The position numbers were made by a program, and so were the translations under genes. From NCBI GenBank assembly GCA_047967505.1, contig CM106539.1: 64,000 bases of DNA; one strand, written 5' to 3'. Below the pieces are notes generated by a model. That model had not been told where the DNA came from. It made no database searches and saw only the letters and a program-made list of their open reading frames with translations. This document shows, piece after piece, positions 1 through 11,887 of this stretch (positions within the stretch are counted from its first letter, which is position 1; every line of letters begins with the position of its first letter). Source of the stretch: Dipteris shenzhenensis. Taxonomy: Eukaryota > Polypodiophyta > Polypodiopsida > Gleicheniales.

Positions 1-1785
1 AACGCAACTGCCCAAATCAACTGCAAAGGCAAGCGTGATTTCTTTTCTTGAGGAGCAAGAAGAATAATCCAAGGAAGATAGAAACAAGCACAATGGGATC
101 TAAGGGATGAAACAATACAAATAATTCGAAATCTTTGGAGGGGAGGACAGAATTGGAACGAGAGAATTACCTTGCAAGCCGATCGAAGCACGAAAACTCC
201 AACTCAGAGAGGGTCAAAAAGTCATATCTTTGAACGTAGTGTACTTGTGTACCAAAAAAAAAGTCATAGATTGTACATAGTGTACTCGTGTCCTTCCCTT
301 AAGCATGGGTTACCCTCAGTCAAACCCGTGCACTCGATGGTTGAGCATTTTAGAGGTTGGCACTATTTTCAAGGCGAAATTGAAACGCCTTTGGTGTCCA
401 GATTGGCACCTCCATTTTTGGAGGATGTAAAATCTGGCATGTGGCACTAATGTTGAGCTGAACTTCCTTCAATGCTCGTCAGGTCTTGATGGGCAAGCCA
501 ATCCAAGGTGCCCAACTCTCCCTGCACAAATATTCAAAGATGTATTGCACTCCTCGATTAAATGCTTGACGCTCCTTCAATATTTTAGCGTGCGAACCAA
601 ATGACATTCTAGAAAAACTGGGCATTTTTTTGTGCATGTGCACCAAGCCTTAGAAGTGACTTCTACTCGGTGATGAGTGCTTCCACCAGGATCAAACTAA
701 TTTGTTGCCAAATCAGCCCACCTTGGTGACTATGATGTCTGAACCGTATCACTCATTCGAAAACTTCCTTGACATGCTTGGTGCTTCAAGGTGATGGCCT
801 CTATATCTTTGTATCGCCATCACTTAATAGAGCCAAGCCATATGTTGCTATTCGTGTCATGGCGAAAATAGACCAAGAAGCCTCCACTGGTTGGCATTGC
901 CTCTAAGGAGTAGAAGAGAGCTTAGTGTGCATATAAACTACTTCCATCAAGGTTTTATTTTGAGCACCCACTGCCCATTTAGCTCTATGCCTCCTCTCTT
1001 ATGTGGCTTTGTTTGTAATTATATTGGGCATATGGCTTGTTTGTACATTGGTCCTCATAGTAGGATGGGGCTATCCCTACCACATATGTTAGATATTTAT
1101 TTTCTAAGTATGATTGGATCTTTTTCAAAGGGGGGTTTGGCAATCCTCATCCTTTAAGATTTCTCATACCACCTTTCAGGCTAAAGATATTACAAGTGGA
1201 GCTTTGCCCCACTACTCTACACACACAACGATCTCATCTTCATTGCTCTAGAGTGCACTTCTAGCCCTTGTTGCAACAAACTTCAAGATGGAAATGGATG
1301 TGGTTATAAATATTCCTTACTTCAATCATGTGCAATGTTACTCTTGCTATTACATTTGCATCTCCCCAAGATACCTTTAAAATCCACATCGCATTCCCTT
1401 TTAGTAGGAGATGGCCCCTAACTGTAAATCCAATCTTAGACATAGATTTGCATGGACATTTCAAACCTCAAGTCTAACCTCCCTACCCAATCCAATGGAT
1501 GGAGTAATCCTGATATCTATGGCACTAGCAAGTAGGTATTTAGACTTTCTATGGACAACGTCTTAGAGTGTGGTGCCTTTACATTGGGCCATATGTTAGT
1601 ATGTCACGTGTGGGTCCCAATCCCACTACCTAGCCACCTTCAGGAGAGCCCAATCTCCCAAAATGGATCTAGGGATATGAGGGCCTCCTCTTCCCCATTA
1701 GTCATTATATGGCTTGCATGGCCATGTGAAAGAGGACACATGGTCCAACACTCAATGCACGCAATAAAGAGGATGACAAAGAACA
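1..1785. other. Unassigned intergenic DNA left of element A
   Basis: No coding region or repeat family could be recognised here. The open reading frames are under 100 codons, are not supported by a motif, and look like chance frames. Short homopolymer runs occur near 256 and 625. The sequence ends in GAACA at 1781-1785, the left target-site copy of element A. It may belong to the same older retrotransposon debris that continues right of element A, but I see no diagnostic domain. Confidence 0.5.
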
Positions 1786-2525
1786 TGTTAGATATCAATG
1801 CTCCACTCTCGTGTAACTATGCGGGAACCAGCTAACTCTACTTGTAAGCCCCCATATGAGGAAAAGGCATTTGAGTAGCTCGGTTATCCGATAGGTCCTA
1901 GTTTGGACACTAGATGGGGGCCATGTGTGGCTTGATGGCTGGACGGCTTCAGATAGAGTTGGCACACCGCCAACTAGGCTACATGCAAGTGTAGGAAGGC
2001 ATCCCTTGACTGACCACACTGAGGGTAGACGGAGCATTTCCCGCGGTAGTCCACTCTCAGGTTGTGGGGCCCCCGTTTAGAGCCTCAGATGATCCTGGAT
2101 GGCTCTGGGCCGAAGGGAGACCGTAGGTTAGTTGCTCTATTTTGCGCACCAGTTCTATCGTATGGTCGGTGGCCTATTTCGGGACCAACCCCCAGTCGAC
2201 TGTTTTGGGCAGACTGGGTCAGTCACCCAATTGAGCCTAACCGACTACGACTGGTGGCTATATAAGAGCAAGCTCGTAAAGCCCATTTCATCACTAGCTA
2301 CAGCAACCCTGATTCCTTAGCATCCAGCCTCCGTCTTCTACTGTTTCTAGCTCGCCATCGAAGCTTCTTTCTTCTTTCATAGGAGCGCACAGTTGGGAGG
2401 CAGCGCCATCTATTGTATCAGTTCCACAGTAATCAAATTTTGGATTCTCCATACTATCTTGTTTTCTCTCTTGCATACGAGATCCTGTTATCTGTTGAGC
2501 AAAGAAGTTGTATTATTTTCTTACA
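1786..2525 (+). repeat. 5' LTR of element A
   Basis: 740-bp LTR bounded by TG and CA. It contains a TATA-like CTATATAAGAG at 2259-2269, the likely core promoter of the element. It is longer than its 728-bp partner, mostly because of an extra CTTCTT-type repeat near 2365-2375 and a few bases near 2505. Confidence 0.95.
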
Positions 2526-2537
2526 TGGTATCAGAAC
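2526..2537 (+). other. Primer binding site of element A
   Basis: TGGTATCAGAAC starts immediately after the 5' LTR. It matches the 3' end of plant initiator tRNA-Met (TGGTATCAGAGC) with one substitution. This tRNA is the usual primer for copia reverse transcription. Confidence 0.85.
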
Positions 2538-2595
2538 CTGGACTCTAGCAAGAAGATTTGGTAGTGTGTTTCTATTTGCGAGTAGATTGTGAGAG

Positions 2596-3785
2596 ATGGC
2601 CCAGCCCGCAAGACTGCGAATCCCACCATTCGGCGAAAGCGAAAAGTTGGATGGCTCTAACTATCCACTCTGGAATTCAAGATGAAGACCATCCTAAGTG
2701 CATACGAGCTTTGGGACACTGCTACTGGGGTGGACATGAGGTCGGTTACGAGACTGGATCCAGCCAATGCAGGACAACAGATAGTACCAACTGCAAATAA
2801 GATTCTCGTGTGGACAAGAAGAAATGCAGATGCATTGTGTTCTATTGTCTGCAGTGTAAGTGATTCTATCATGGCGTTAATTCAACATGTCACCACAGCG
2901 GAGGAGGCATTGACGGTCTTGAAAAATCAGTATGAGACCACGAATCAGACACGGATTCAAAATCTAGAGACTCAACTCGCGAACGAGAAGTTGTCTGAGT
3001 CTGAAGCGACAGAGAAGTTCATCACCAGGGTGAAGAATCTGCGCAATCAGATGACTGCAATTGGCATCACCATCACCAGTGAGAATCTAGCACGAAGGTG
3101 CATACGGGTTCTCCCACCAAAGTACAATGGTCTTGTTATGGCGCTGAATATGCAGAACAAAAATCCGCACCTCAACTTTGAGGATTTCAGCGCGATGCTT
3201 TTGGAGGAAGAGATGCGTCAAAAGATGAGGACTGGAGAAGATTCAGCTTTTTGGACCGGATCAAAGAAAGGTAAGGATAAGGACTCTGGTAACCCATCTT
3301 CTTCTGATGATAAAAAGAGAAAGAAGAAGATCAAATGCTTCTATTGCAACAAGGCAGGGCACAAGCAGAATGAGTGCCGAAAGAAGATTGCAGATGAGAA
3401 GAACGGAGTAAAGAAAGAGTCCAGCAACAACGCGCAGGCAGTACCAGTACAGTTGTTCGTCGCAATTGAGGAGATTTGCACGGAGGTAGTTGATGTACCT
3501 ACGGATGAACCATGGATCATTGATAGTGGTGCATCGTGCCACATGTCCAGTCGGAAGGATTGGTATACCTCTCTACAGCCGGTAGGGAATGACATCCTGG
3601 TGGCAGTCGGTAATGATGCAAAATGTCCAGCAAAAGGAAAAGGTACGATTGCTCTCAAGTCAGATGGAGTTGTAAAACAGTTGTCCAATGTTCTTTATGT
3701 GCCAAATATCAAGAGGAACTTGTTGTCCATTTCCACGATCACGGATCGGGACCACAAAGTTCAATTCGATAAGAATGGTGCATAG
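2596..3785 (+). pseudogene. Element A gag and protease region, frameshifted
   Basis: The gag start is probably the ATG at 2596, whose product opens MAQPARLRIPPF. A one-base loss near 2670 shifts the frame, and the reading then continues from 2682 for 367 codons. That part contains a UBN2-type gag domain, a CCHC zinc knuckle beginning CFYCNKAGH, basic stretches, and the aspartic protease motif DSGAS in the sequence WIIDSGASCHMS. A TAG at 3783 stops it after the protease. Gag would form the cytoplasmic particle and protease would cleave the polyprotein. Homology to copia is clear; function is lost by frameshift and stop. Confidence 0.9.
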
Positions 3786-4743
3786 ATTCTGGATCTTCAA
3801 GGGAAGGTCATTGGTAAAGGTACATAGCACAACAACATTTACAAACTCTCAGCTTTCAATGCTCAAGCAGATGTGAAGAACACTAAGCTGTGGCATGAGA
3901 GGTTTGGTCATCTAAACCTTAGTTCTTTGAAGGAGATGCATAAAAGTGGAATGATTGCAGACCTACTAGAAATTTCAGATCTGCTCGATGTATGTGAAGC
4001 TTGCATGATGGGCAAGTAGCATCGGTAGCCCTTTCCTAAAGAGGCCAGAAGGGCAAAGGCTCCTCTAGAGCTCGTTCACACGGAACTCTGCGGAAAGATG
4101 GAGACGGAAGCTTTGGGTGGTTCTACTACTTCATGACGCTGATCGACGATTACAATAGAAGGATATGGATATACTTCCTGAAGACTAAAGACAAGGCTTT
4201 TAGTAGGTTCAAGGAATGGCATGTAATGGTCGAGAAAGAAACGGGGAGGAAGGTGAACAAATTGAGATCAGACAGAGGTGGAGAGTTCACATCAACTGAA
4301 TTCGAAAGTTACTGCAAAAGTCACGGAAGCAAGAGATAGAAACCCCCGCCACATACATCACAACAAAATGGAGTAGCAGAATGCAAGATGCGCGTCATCT
4401 GCAAAATGGGCCAGAGTATGATGAAAGGGAAAGATTTGCCAAAGACTTTATGGGTTGAAGCATGTAACACTACAGTTTACATCCTGAATCGTAGCTACAC
4501 GAAGACTGTGAATAGAACGACTCCACTGCAAGCCTTTTCTGGTAAGAAACCTTCAGCTGCACATTTCAGAGTTTTTGGATGTGACTGTTTTGTGCATGTC
4601 CCTGATGCTACTAGGACCAAATGGGAACTGAAGAGTCGGAAGTGTATTTTCTTGGGCTATAGTGAAGAGGCGAAGGGTTACCATCTCTATAACCCTGTTA
4701 CCAAGAAGGTAATTGTAAGTCGCGATGTGGTCTTCTTAGAATA
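3786..4743 (+). pseudogene. Element A integrase region, several stops
   Basis: Downstream of the TAG at 3783 the frame can be followed through GAG-pre-integrase sequence (LWHERFGHLN), then the integrase catalytic core with TLIDDYNRRIW and SDRGGEF at about 4130-4310, and the copia motif RVFGCDCFVHVP with SRKCIFLGYS at about 4570-4670. In-frame stops near 4018, 4125 and 4339 break it. The DDE residues that are visible (the D of LIDDYNRR and the D of SDRGG) are kept. It is a decayed integrase, not an active enzyme. Confidence 0.88.
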
Positions 4744-6579
4744 GCCGCATCAATTGGAGGAGGACCCAGACAACCAGGACCAGGATATCCATCCAGTACC
4801 ACCACCAACAGCAGACTGAACTCCCCCAACGGTGCTTGGGAGGATTCAAGACAACGAAGATGAAGAAGAGCCTGCAGAACCACAACGGCAACGGCCATTC
4901 TTGAAGTGGGTAAAGCAACTTTTGGACGGTAGAGAACCTCCAGCCATTGAGGAGGAACCATCCGAACACCACCGGTCCAAGAGATTAGAGGAGCAAAGAA
5001 GGGCACAGGAACAGTTGGTCAACTATGCTTTGATGATAGAAGTGATCCGTGCTGATGAACCCAAGTGTCTTGCAAAGGCATAGGGCGATGATAGGTGGAT
5101 GGAGGCTGTGCAGTCAGAGTATGGCTCCATAATGAAGAACAACACTTGGGACCTTGTGGATCAACCACCAAAACACAAGGTAATCGAAACCAAGTGGGTG
5201 TACAAGACCAAGTATAAGTCTGATGGCACGTTGGATAATACAAGGCTCAGCTCGTGGCAAAAGGATTTGCACAGGTACATGGTTTTGATTATCAAGATAC
5301 TTTTACTCCCACAGCTCGACTAACCACAATTCACAGTGTTTTGGCTTTAGCTACCCAGGGAAGTTGGCCCTTGCTTCAGATGGATGTGAAATCCACCTTT
5401 CTGAATAGAGATCTCAAGGAGGAGGTAAACGTGGAACAATTACCAGGCTTTGAGATCCCCGGTTCAGAAAGTAAAGTCTACAAACTGAAGAAGGCACTTT
5501 ACGGGCTGAAACAGGCTCCACGAGCATGGTACCAGTGAATTGATGCCTACTTTCTATAAAACGGGTTCAGGAGGAGCCCATCTGATGCAAATTTGTATAT
5601 CTTCAGAGAAGGAGGCAGGCGTATGATCGTGGTCCTTTATGTGGGTGACCTTGTCATAACAGGGAACCATGAAGACAAGATCTCACAGACGAAGCATTTG
5701 CTAGGAAGAGAGTTTGAAATGACAGACCTCGGACTAATGCACTTCTATTTGGGGATTGAAGTTTGGCAGGAGCCGAAACAGATCTTCATTTCACAGTTGA
5801 AGTATGCTGGAGAGATACTGAAGGCATTTGGCATGGCTGAGTGCAAGACAGTTGGTACCCCTATGAAGGTTGACGTGAAGCTCTCAAACGAGGATTCATC
5901 ACCATTGGTGGACGAAGTGAAATATAGAAGGCTTGTGGGCAGCTTGATTTACCTATGCAACACATGGCCGGACATCAGTTTTGCGACTGGTGTACTAAGC
6001 AGGTTTTCCAATAAGCCTCGGGAGAACCATTGGAGGGCAGGGATGCCGGTGCTAAAATACATCAAAGGCACACTTGATTATGGCATCACCTATACCAAGG
6101 GCAACATCTTGACCAGATTCTGTGACTCGGATTGGGCAGGAGACGTGGACAGCAGGAGATCAGTCACAGGGTACTGTTTCTCACTTGGATCTGGACTTGT
6201 GTCATGGGTCAGCAAGAAGCAACCCACAATTGCTCTTTCCTCTACCAAGGTTGAGTACAAATCTGCATGCTTTGCTTCTTGCGAGGCATTGTGGTTGAGG
6301 AGGATTTTGGGGGACATGGGTGCAGTGCAGAACAAGCCTACGCATTTATCATGTGACAATCAAAGTTGCATGGCGATTGCAAAGAACCTGATGTTCCACG
6401 CTCGCACAAAACACATTGAAATTCAATATCACTTTGTACGCGAGCTCATCATGGATGGAGAGGCCGACTTGGTGTACTATCTGACTACAGAAAATGCTGC
6501 GGACATCTTCACGAAGGCTCTTGGAAGAGACTTGCTGGAGAGGCATCTTCATCGACTTGGCATTGGGCCGAAAAAGTAA
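4744..6579 (+). pseudogene. Element A reverse transcriptase and RNase H region
   Basis: The linker and RT start are split over short frames (4832-5083, 5099-5323, 5254-5538). From 5593 a 328-codon frame covers the RT C-terminus and RNase H. Copia landmarks are KWVYKTKY, QMDVKSTFLN, KKALYGLKQAPRAWYQ, DSDWAGDVDSRRSVTGYCF, KHIEIQYHFVRE and ADIFTKALGRD. The catalytic YVDD box reads YVGD at 5638-5649, losing one of the two metal-binding aspartates, so the RT would be dead even if the frames were joined. The frame ends with TAA at 6577-6579, shortly before the polypurine tract. Confidence 0.92.
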
Positions 6580-6596
6580 GTTCACTTGCAGGTGGA

Positions 6597-6609
6597 GATT
6601 GAGGGGGGG
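6597..6609 (+). other. Polypurine tract of element A
   Basis: GATTGAGGGGGGG lies directly before the 3' LTR, the position and composition expected of the plus-strand primer. Confidence 0.85.
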
Positions 6610-7337
6610 TGTTAGATATCAATGCTCCACTCTCATGTAACTATGCGAGAACCAGCTAACTCTACTTGTAAGCCCCCATATGAGGAGAAGGCATTTGAGT
6701 AGCTCGATTATCCGGTAGGTCTTGGTTTGGACACCAGATGGGGGCCATGTGTGGCCTGATGGCTGGACGGCTTCAGATAGAGTTGGCACACTGCCAACTA
6801 GGCTACATGCAAGTGTGGGAAGGCATCCCTTGACTGACTGCACTGAGGGTAGATGGAGCATTTCCCGAGGCAGCCCACTCTCGGGTTGCAAGGCCTGTTT
6901 GGAGCCTCAGATGATCCCGGATGGCTCTGAGCCGAATGGACACCATTGGTTAGTTGCTCTGTTTTGTGCACCGGTTCTATCATATGGTCGGTGGCCTATT
7001 TCGGGACCGACCCCCAGTCGACCGTTTTGGGCAGACTGGGTCGGTCACCCAATTGAGCCTAACCGACTACGACTAGTGGCTATATAATGGCAAGCCCGTA
7101 AAGCCCATTTCATCACTGGCTACAGCAACCCTGATTCCTTAGCATCCATCCTCCGTCTTCTACTGTTTCCAGCATGCCATCAAAGCTTCTTTCATAGGAG
7201 CGCATGGTTGGGAGGTAGTGCCATCTATTGTATCAATTCTACAGTAATCAAATTTTTGATTCTCCATACTATCTTGTTTTCTCTCTTGCGTACGAGATCC
7301 TGTTATCTGTTGAGCACAGACGTATTATTTTCTTACA
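6610..7337 (+). repeat. 3' LTR of element A
   Basis: 728-bp LTR starting TGTTAGATATCAATG and ending TTCTTACA, followed by the target-site copy GAACA. It carries a TATA-like CTATATAATGG at about 7079-7089. Confidence 0.95.
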
Positions 7338-7342
7338 GAACA

Positions 7343-7588
7343 CACACAGTTGGCTATACAATATGTACGCTCTATCATACCAAAAAGATGAACCTGATAC
7401 ATCATATACTAAACCCTGAGTGGTTTGTCCTATGTCCATAAGGAATATACACATAGGGACTCAGGATCCCTTCTAGAATCCTCTATCCTCCTATCCATCT
7501 ACCCATATATACAACATATGTGACCTATGTAACACCATATGTATATGAATGATGACCAGCCCAATAACCCATATACTTCAAGACTCCA
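7343..7588. other. Stretch between element A and relic G
   Basis: AT-rich sequence without a recognised gene. It follows the stop codon of relic G on the minus strand, so it may hold that element's 3' untranslated or LTR sequence, but no polypurine tract or LTR pair was found. Confidence 0.4.
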
Positions 7589-7663
7589 TCATTGGATGGC
7601 CTCTACATTACAAAGAGATAGGAAGGATTTAAATTTCTCAAACAACTTGCAAGATAAGGCTTT
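7589..7663 (-). pseudogene. Copia relic G, C-terminal end of RNase H
   Basis: Read on the minus strand this encodes the last residues of a copia polyprotein, ALSCKLFEKFKSFL and on to a TGA at 7589-7591. It is the continuation of the minus-strand frame GDLFTKA that ends at 13504. Removing element B and one copy of its target duplication brings the two parts together in frame. The sequence is an old, decayed copia that served as the target of element B. Confidence 0.82.
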
Positions 7664-7834
7664 TGAGAGTGCTTTCAATGGAAGCAAGAACGAAAGAAGG
7701 AGAGAGAGAGACAGAGAGCCACACAAGTTTTGGTGGGTGCAGAACCACCCTAATCTTCTTTTTCATTCATTTATATATGTGTTTGAGTATTGTACATAAC
7801 TGGGGTTAAGGCACAGTGACCTTTAACCCCCACA
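7664..7834 (-). repeat. 3' LTR of element B
   Basis: On the minus strand it starts TGTGGGGGTTAAAGG and ends AGCACTCTCA. At 171 bp it is short for a copia LTR. It contains CATATATAAATG as a TATA candidate and a (CT)n tract. It differs from the 5' LTR by two transition-type changes. Confidence 0.95.
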
Positions 7835-7850
7835 ACCTCCCACTTAAAGG
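7835..7850 (-). other. Polypurine tract of element B
   Basis: On the minus strand CCTTTAAGTGGGAGGT directly precedes the 3' LTR; the core is AGTGGGAGG. Confidence 0.75.
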
Positions 7851-7887
7851 ACAATGTGCCTTTAAGAGAGAACAACTAGTGAGCATA

Positions 7888-9414
7888 CTATCCAATGCCC
7901 ATCAATACACGACAATACTCAAACCGCTGACTAGGTAGACTCTTCGTCAGCATATCTACAGGGTTATCATCTGTATGAACCTTGACAAGCTCTATGCGCT
8001 TGTCCTCAAGTACCTCCCTGATGAAATGGTACTTGACCTCAATGTGTTTGGTCTTTGCATGAAAGACCGGATTCCGTGCTAGCTGAATAGCACTCATGGA
8101 ATCACTATGCAATGTCGGTACACCTGTATGAATCCCCAAATCTCCCACTAGCCGATCAAGCCATATAGCCTCCTTGCAACCCTCTGTGGCTGCAACATAC
8201 TCAGCCTCTGTGGTAGACAAAGCAACGCACTTCTGTGTGCGAGACATCCATGACACTGCACCACCTGCAAAGGTGAACACATAACTAGAAGTAGATCTCC
8301 TACTATCCACATGCCCTGCATAGTCTGAATCTGTGTACCCAAGTACACGCATGTCTCCTTTACCAAAGCAGATGCACATCTCCTTGGTACCCTTCATGTA
8401 CCTCATGATGCACTTAACTGCCTCCCAATGCCTCTTTCCTAGATTAGCCATATACCGGCTAACAACTCCCACTGCAAATGCAATGTCTGGTCTAGTAGCT
8501 ATCATAGCATACATAAGACTCCCAACTGCTGATGCATAAGGAACCTTAGCCATCAAGGCCCTCTCCTCTTCTGATTTGGGACTATCTGTATGACTCAGTT
8601 TCACATATGGAGGCAATGGAGTACTCACTGCCTTCCCCCCCTCCATATTGAAATGCTGCAATACTTTTGTAACATACTCTTTTTGTGAAAGCCAAAGGAG
8701 TTTCCTACTCCGATCACGCGTGATGCGCATACCAAGAATATGACCTGCAAATCCCAAATCCTTCATATCAAAGGCCTCATGCAACTTGGCCTTTAATGCA
8801 TCTAGCTCATAAGTATTCTTGCTAGCCAATAGCATATCATCCACATATAGTGCCAAGATTATCAGGCTATTATCCTTAGCCCTTTTAGTGTAGAGGCAGT
8901 GATCAATTTCACTCCTTCTAAAACCCTGGGACCGAATGAAAGCATCAAACTTCTGATACCATTCTCTAGGTGCTTGCTTAAGACCATAGAGACTCTTCTT
9001 CAGTTTGCAAACTAAATGCTCTTTGCCCTTTTCTTCAAAGCCTTCCGGCTGCACCATGTAAATTTCCTCATGCAAATCCCCATGCAAGAAAGCTGTCTTG
9101 ACATCCATTTGCATAAGCTCCATATCCTCTACTACCACTAGTCCAAGGATGCATCTAAGTGTGGTCATCTTCACAACTGAAGAGAATATCTCATCAAAGT
9201 CCACACCCTTCTCTTGCTTGAACCCTTTAGCAACCAAATGGGCCTTGTACCTAGGCACATCATCACCTGTGACCTTCATTTTGTAGACCCATTTACATGG
9301 CAATGCTTTCTTTCCATGTGGCAAAGAAACCAAGTCCCAAGTCTTATTCTTCATAAGTGAACTCATCTCTGATTGCATAGCATACTCCCACTTGCGTTGA
9401 TCCTCACGCATCAT
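7888..9414 (-). pseudogene. Element B reverse transcriptase and RNase H
   Basis: A 508-codon open frame covers the complete RT and RNase H of a copia polyprotein. Landmarks in order are KWVYKMKVTGDD, QMDVKTAFLHGDLHEEIYM, KSLYGLKQAPREWYQK, the catalytic YVDD at 8836-8847, RPDIAFAVGVVSRYM, DSDYAGHVDSRRSTSSYVF, ALSTTEAEYVAATE, KHIEVKYHFIRE and DMLTKSLPSQRFE. RT copies element RNA inside the particle and RNase H removes the template. The fragment is intact but cut off from integrase by a frameshift near 9460 and a deletion near 9630, so it is scored as part of a broken polyprotein. Confidence 0.93.
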
Positions 9415-9661
9415 AGCCTCTCTATAGCAAGAAGGCTCCCCGCAATCAGTAAAAGCATCACATAGTCTACCGCTGGAACAAACCTATCAGGCGGTCTAGA
9501 CACTCTAGATGATCTTCTCAAGGGCATTTTAGCTTGCTGTCCCACTTGCATATCAGCCACATTTGGCTCATCATTTCCACCAATAGATGATCCATCATCT
9601 ACCCTTGATTGTATACCTTGATTGTATGCTGTCTATCAACATAGGCAGGTGGATTCACATC

Positions 9662-11200
9662 CTAGAAAGTTATTTTTCTCATTTCCACATCCCTCATGGG
9701 TGCCTTATGCATCTTTTTCTCATTGAAGACCACATCATGGCTGCGTATGATCTTCTTTGCTTCTGGATCCCAGAGACGATAGCCCATCTCTCCACTTTCA
9801 CCATAACCTAGAAAGATGCATTTTCTAGACTTAGGATCTAGCTTCTTTCGAAGCTCTTTTGGCACATGTGCATATGCCTCACACCCAAATATACGCAAAT
9901 GAGAGTAAGAGGGCTTCTTGCCACTCCATGCCTCTTCAGGAATACCACCATCCAAACTCTTACTAGGTGATCTATTGATCACATGCACTGCAGTCTTCAT
10001 TGCCTCAGCCCAAAAACCACCAGAAATACTTGCATTGGAAAGCATGCATTGCAACCTTTCTTGAATGGTACGGTTCATCTTTTCTGCAACTGGATTTTGC
10101 TCTGGAGTACGAGGGGATGTAAGCTCCCTCTTAATCCCACGAGTATCACAGAAATGCTGAAAGTCATGAGAGAGATACTCTCCACCATTGTCAGTCTGTA
10201 GGCATTTAAGCGTTCTACCTGACTGATTCTCAACCAAGGCCAGCCATTTCTGAAATACCTGGAACACATCACTCTTCTGAGCTATAGCATAAGCCCACAC
10301 TTTCCTAGTTGCATCATCAATGAATGTCACATAATATTCAGCCCCGCCTAATGACCGTGTAGGCATGGGACCACATACGTCTGAATGCACCAAATCAAGC
10401 ATTTCAAACTCTTTCTTTCCCCTTCTTTTATGGGCTGATTTAGTCTGCTTCCCATAGAGACAGTGCTCACAAAATTCAAAATCAGAGAAACTCAAATGCG
10501 GTGCATAACCCAAACGGCATAAGAGTTTCATTCCATTCTCGCTCATGTGCCCCAACCTGCAATGCCATAAAGAAGTGCTTGGCTGCTCGGTTATTGCAAC
10601 AACATGATCAAATACCCCTGAAACATGTAAGGGATACAAAGTCCCACACTTGGCACCCCTGGCCAAAAGCATAGAGCCCTTTTGAATTTTCCAACTTTGA
10701 AAGCCAAAAGTGGTGTGAAAACCAGCATCATCTAGCTGACCCACTGAAATAAGACTCTTGGTCAGCTTAGGCACATGTCTCACATGTTTCAAAACAAATG
10801 TAGACCCATTTGCAAAAGAAAACTTTATGTCACCTGCTCCCACTATGTCACATGCATAGTCATTTCCAAGATGCACACAACCTGTCTTTCCACTGTCATA
10901 AGTGGAGAACCATTCCCTATGGGGAGTAACATGGAATGAAGCACCAGAATCCAAAATCCAATCCTGGGAATATGCATCATCTGAAGTGGTAAGCAACTCT
11001 GCAGATAAACTAGACATGAAGAGAACATCATTGTCACTATCACGTGTGACTGCATTGATCTCCTCGATCTTCACTTTTCCTTTGTCCTCCCTTGGACTCT
11101 CTTCCTTTTGATTTGCACCCCAATTTGCATTCTTTTTCTTATCCTTTTGAGCTTGTAGCAATCCTTTTTCATATGGCCCTTCTTGCCACAATGGTAACAC
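9662..11200 (-). pseudogene. Element B protease and integrase
   Basis: A 512-codon open frame. It holds the protease motif DSGAS in DWILDSGASFHVTP, GAG-pre-integrase sequence (LWHCRLGHMSENGMKLLCRLGY), the integrase core with HSDVCGPM, TFIDDATRKVWAYA and TDNGGEYLS, and the copia end motif FGCEAYAHVPKELRKK. In element C this frame runs on into RT, so in B the stop is caused by a local deletion: part of the linker present in C at about 24040-24100 is missing near 9625-9640. Otherwise the domain looks functional. Confidence 0.93.
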
Positions 11201-11887
11201 TCAATGTTCCGTGCCTTGGATTTGCTACGAGACTTCCCTCTTTCTTGGGACTTCCCCCTGAACTGTGATCTGCCCCTTTGCACATTTAAGGCTGCATCCT
11301 GCTTGTTGCCATCTAATCTCCTCGGCCAACAAGCTACCCACAACATCATCAAATTTCAGTACTCCACCAGGTGCAAAGTTACTGACAGCTGTATGAAAGG
11401 TATCCCATGAGGATGGCAATGAACATAAGAGAAATATTGCCTTAGTCTCCGCATCAAAATTCATTTTCTGAGCCTGAAGCTGGCTGAAAATAATATTGAA
11501 TTCATTCAAATGAGAAGAAATGGAGACCCCTTCCTTCATTTGCAGCTCAAACAACCTCTTCATGAGGTAAACTTTATTAGAGGCAGTTTCCTTCTCATAA
11601 GTGGCACACAGTTTCTTCCGCAAATCTTCCGTAGTCTGCTCATTTACTACTGTGAAATAAACTGACTCTGCAAGATGAAGTCTAATAGTAGACTTTGCTA
11701 ATGCATCCAACTCATTCCAATCATCCTCAGACATATTTGCAAGCTTAGCTTCAATCCCTGCCAAGGGTTTAATCTGCTTCTTTTGAATAAGCACATCCCT
11801 TATTTGTTCTTTCCACAAAGAAAAGTTTGTCCCATCAAACTTTTTAATGTTGAAAAACTCCTTTTCAGACATGGAAGAGGATGCCAT
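11071..11887 (-). pseudogene. Element B gag
   Basis: The gag start is the ATG whose complement ends at 11887 (MASSSMSEKEFF), inside a longer frame opening at 11911. It holds a UBN2-type gag domain with DGTNFSLWKEQI, ETASNKVYLMKRLFELQM and FLLCSLPSSWDTF. A deletion near 11325, relative to element C, shifts the frame so the basic region and CCHC knuckle CYHCGKKGHMKKDC (11158-11199) continue in another frame. A second small deletion lies just after the knuckle. Gag would build the particle and bind RNA. Confidence 0.92.

Larger units (their letters stand above)
1786..7337 (+). mobile_element. Copia element A, complete LTR retrotransposon with decayed coding region
   Basis: Ty1/copia element on the plus strand. 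It has two LTRs that both begin TGTTAGATATCAATG and end TTTTCTTACA, a primer site directly after the left LTR and a G-rich polypurine tract before the right one. GAACA occurs at 1781-1785 and again at 7338-7342, the 5-bp target duplication expected of an integrase-mediated insertion. The internal domain order is gag, protease, integrase, reverse transcriptase, RNase H, which defines copia. The coding region carries a frameshift and several stops, so this copy cannot be autonomous. The LTRs differ by many substitutions and at least two small indels, so the insertion is older than element B. Confidence 0.95.

Noticed and set aside
1795-2476. Short frames on both strands inside the LTRs of element A (again at 6619-7087)
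   Set aside because: They occur in both LTRs but are altered by indels between copies and lack domains.
2526-2537. tRNA-Met gene fragments at primer sites (also 13314, 20311, 42813)
   Set aside because: Only the 12-17-base complement of the tRNA 3' end is present, directly next to LTRs. These are primer sites, not genes.
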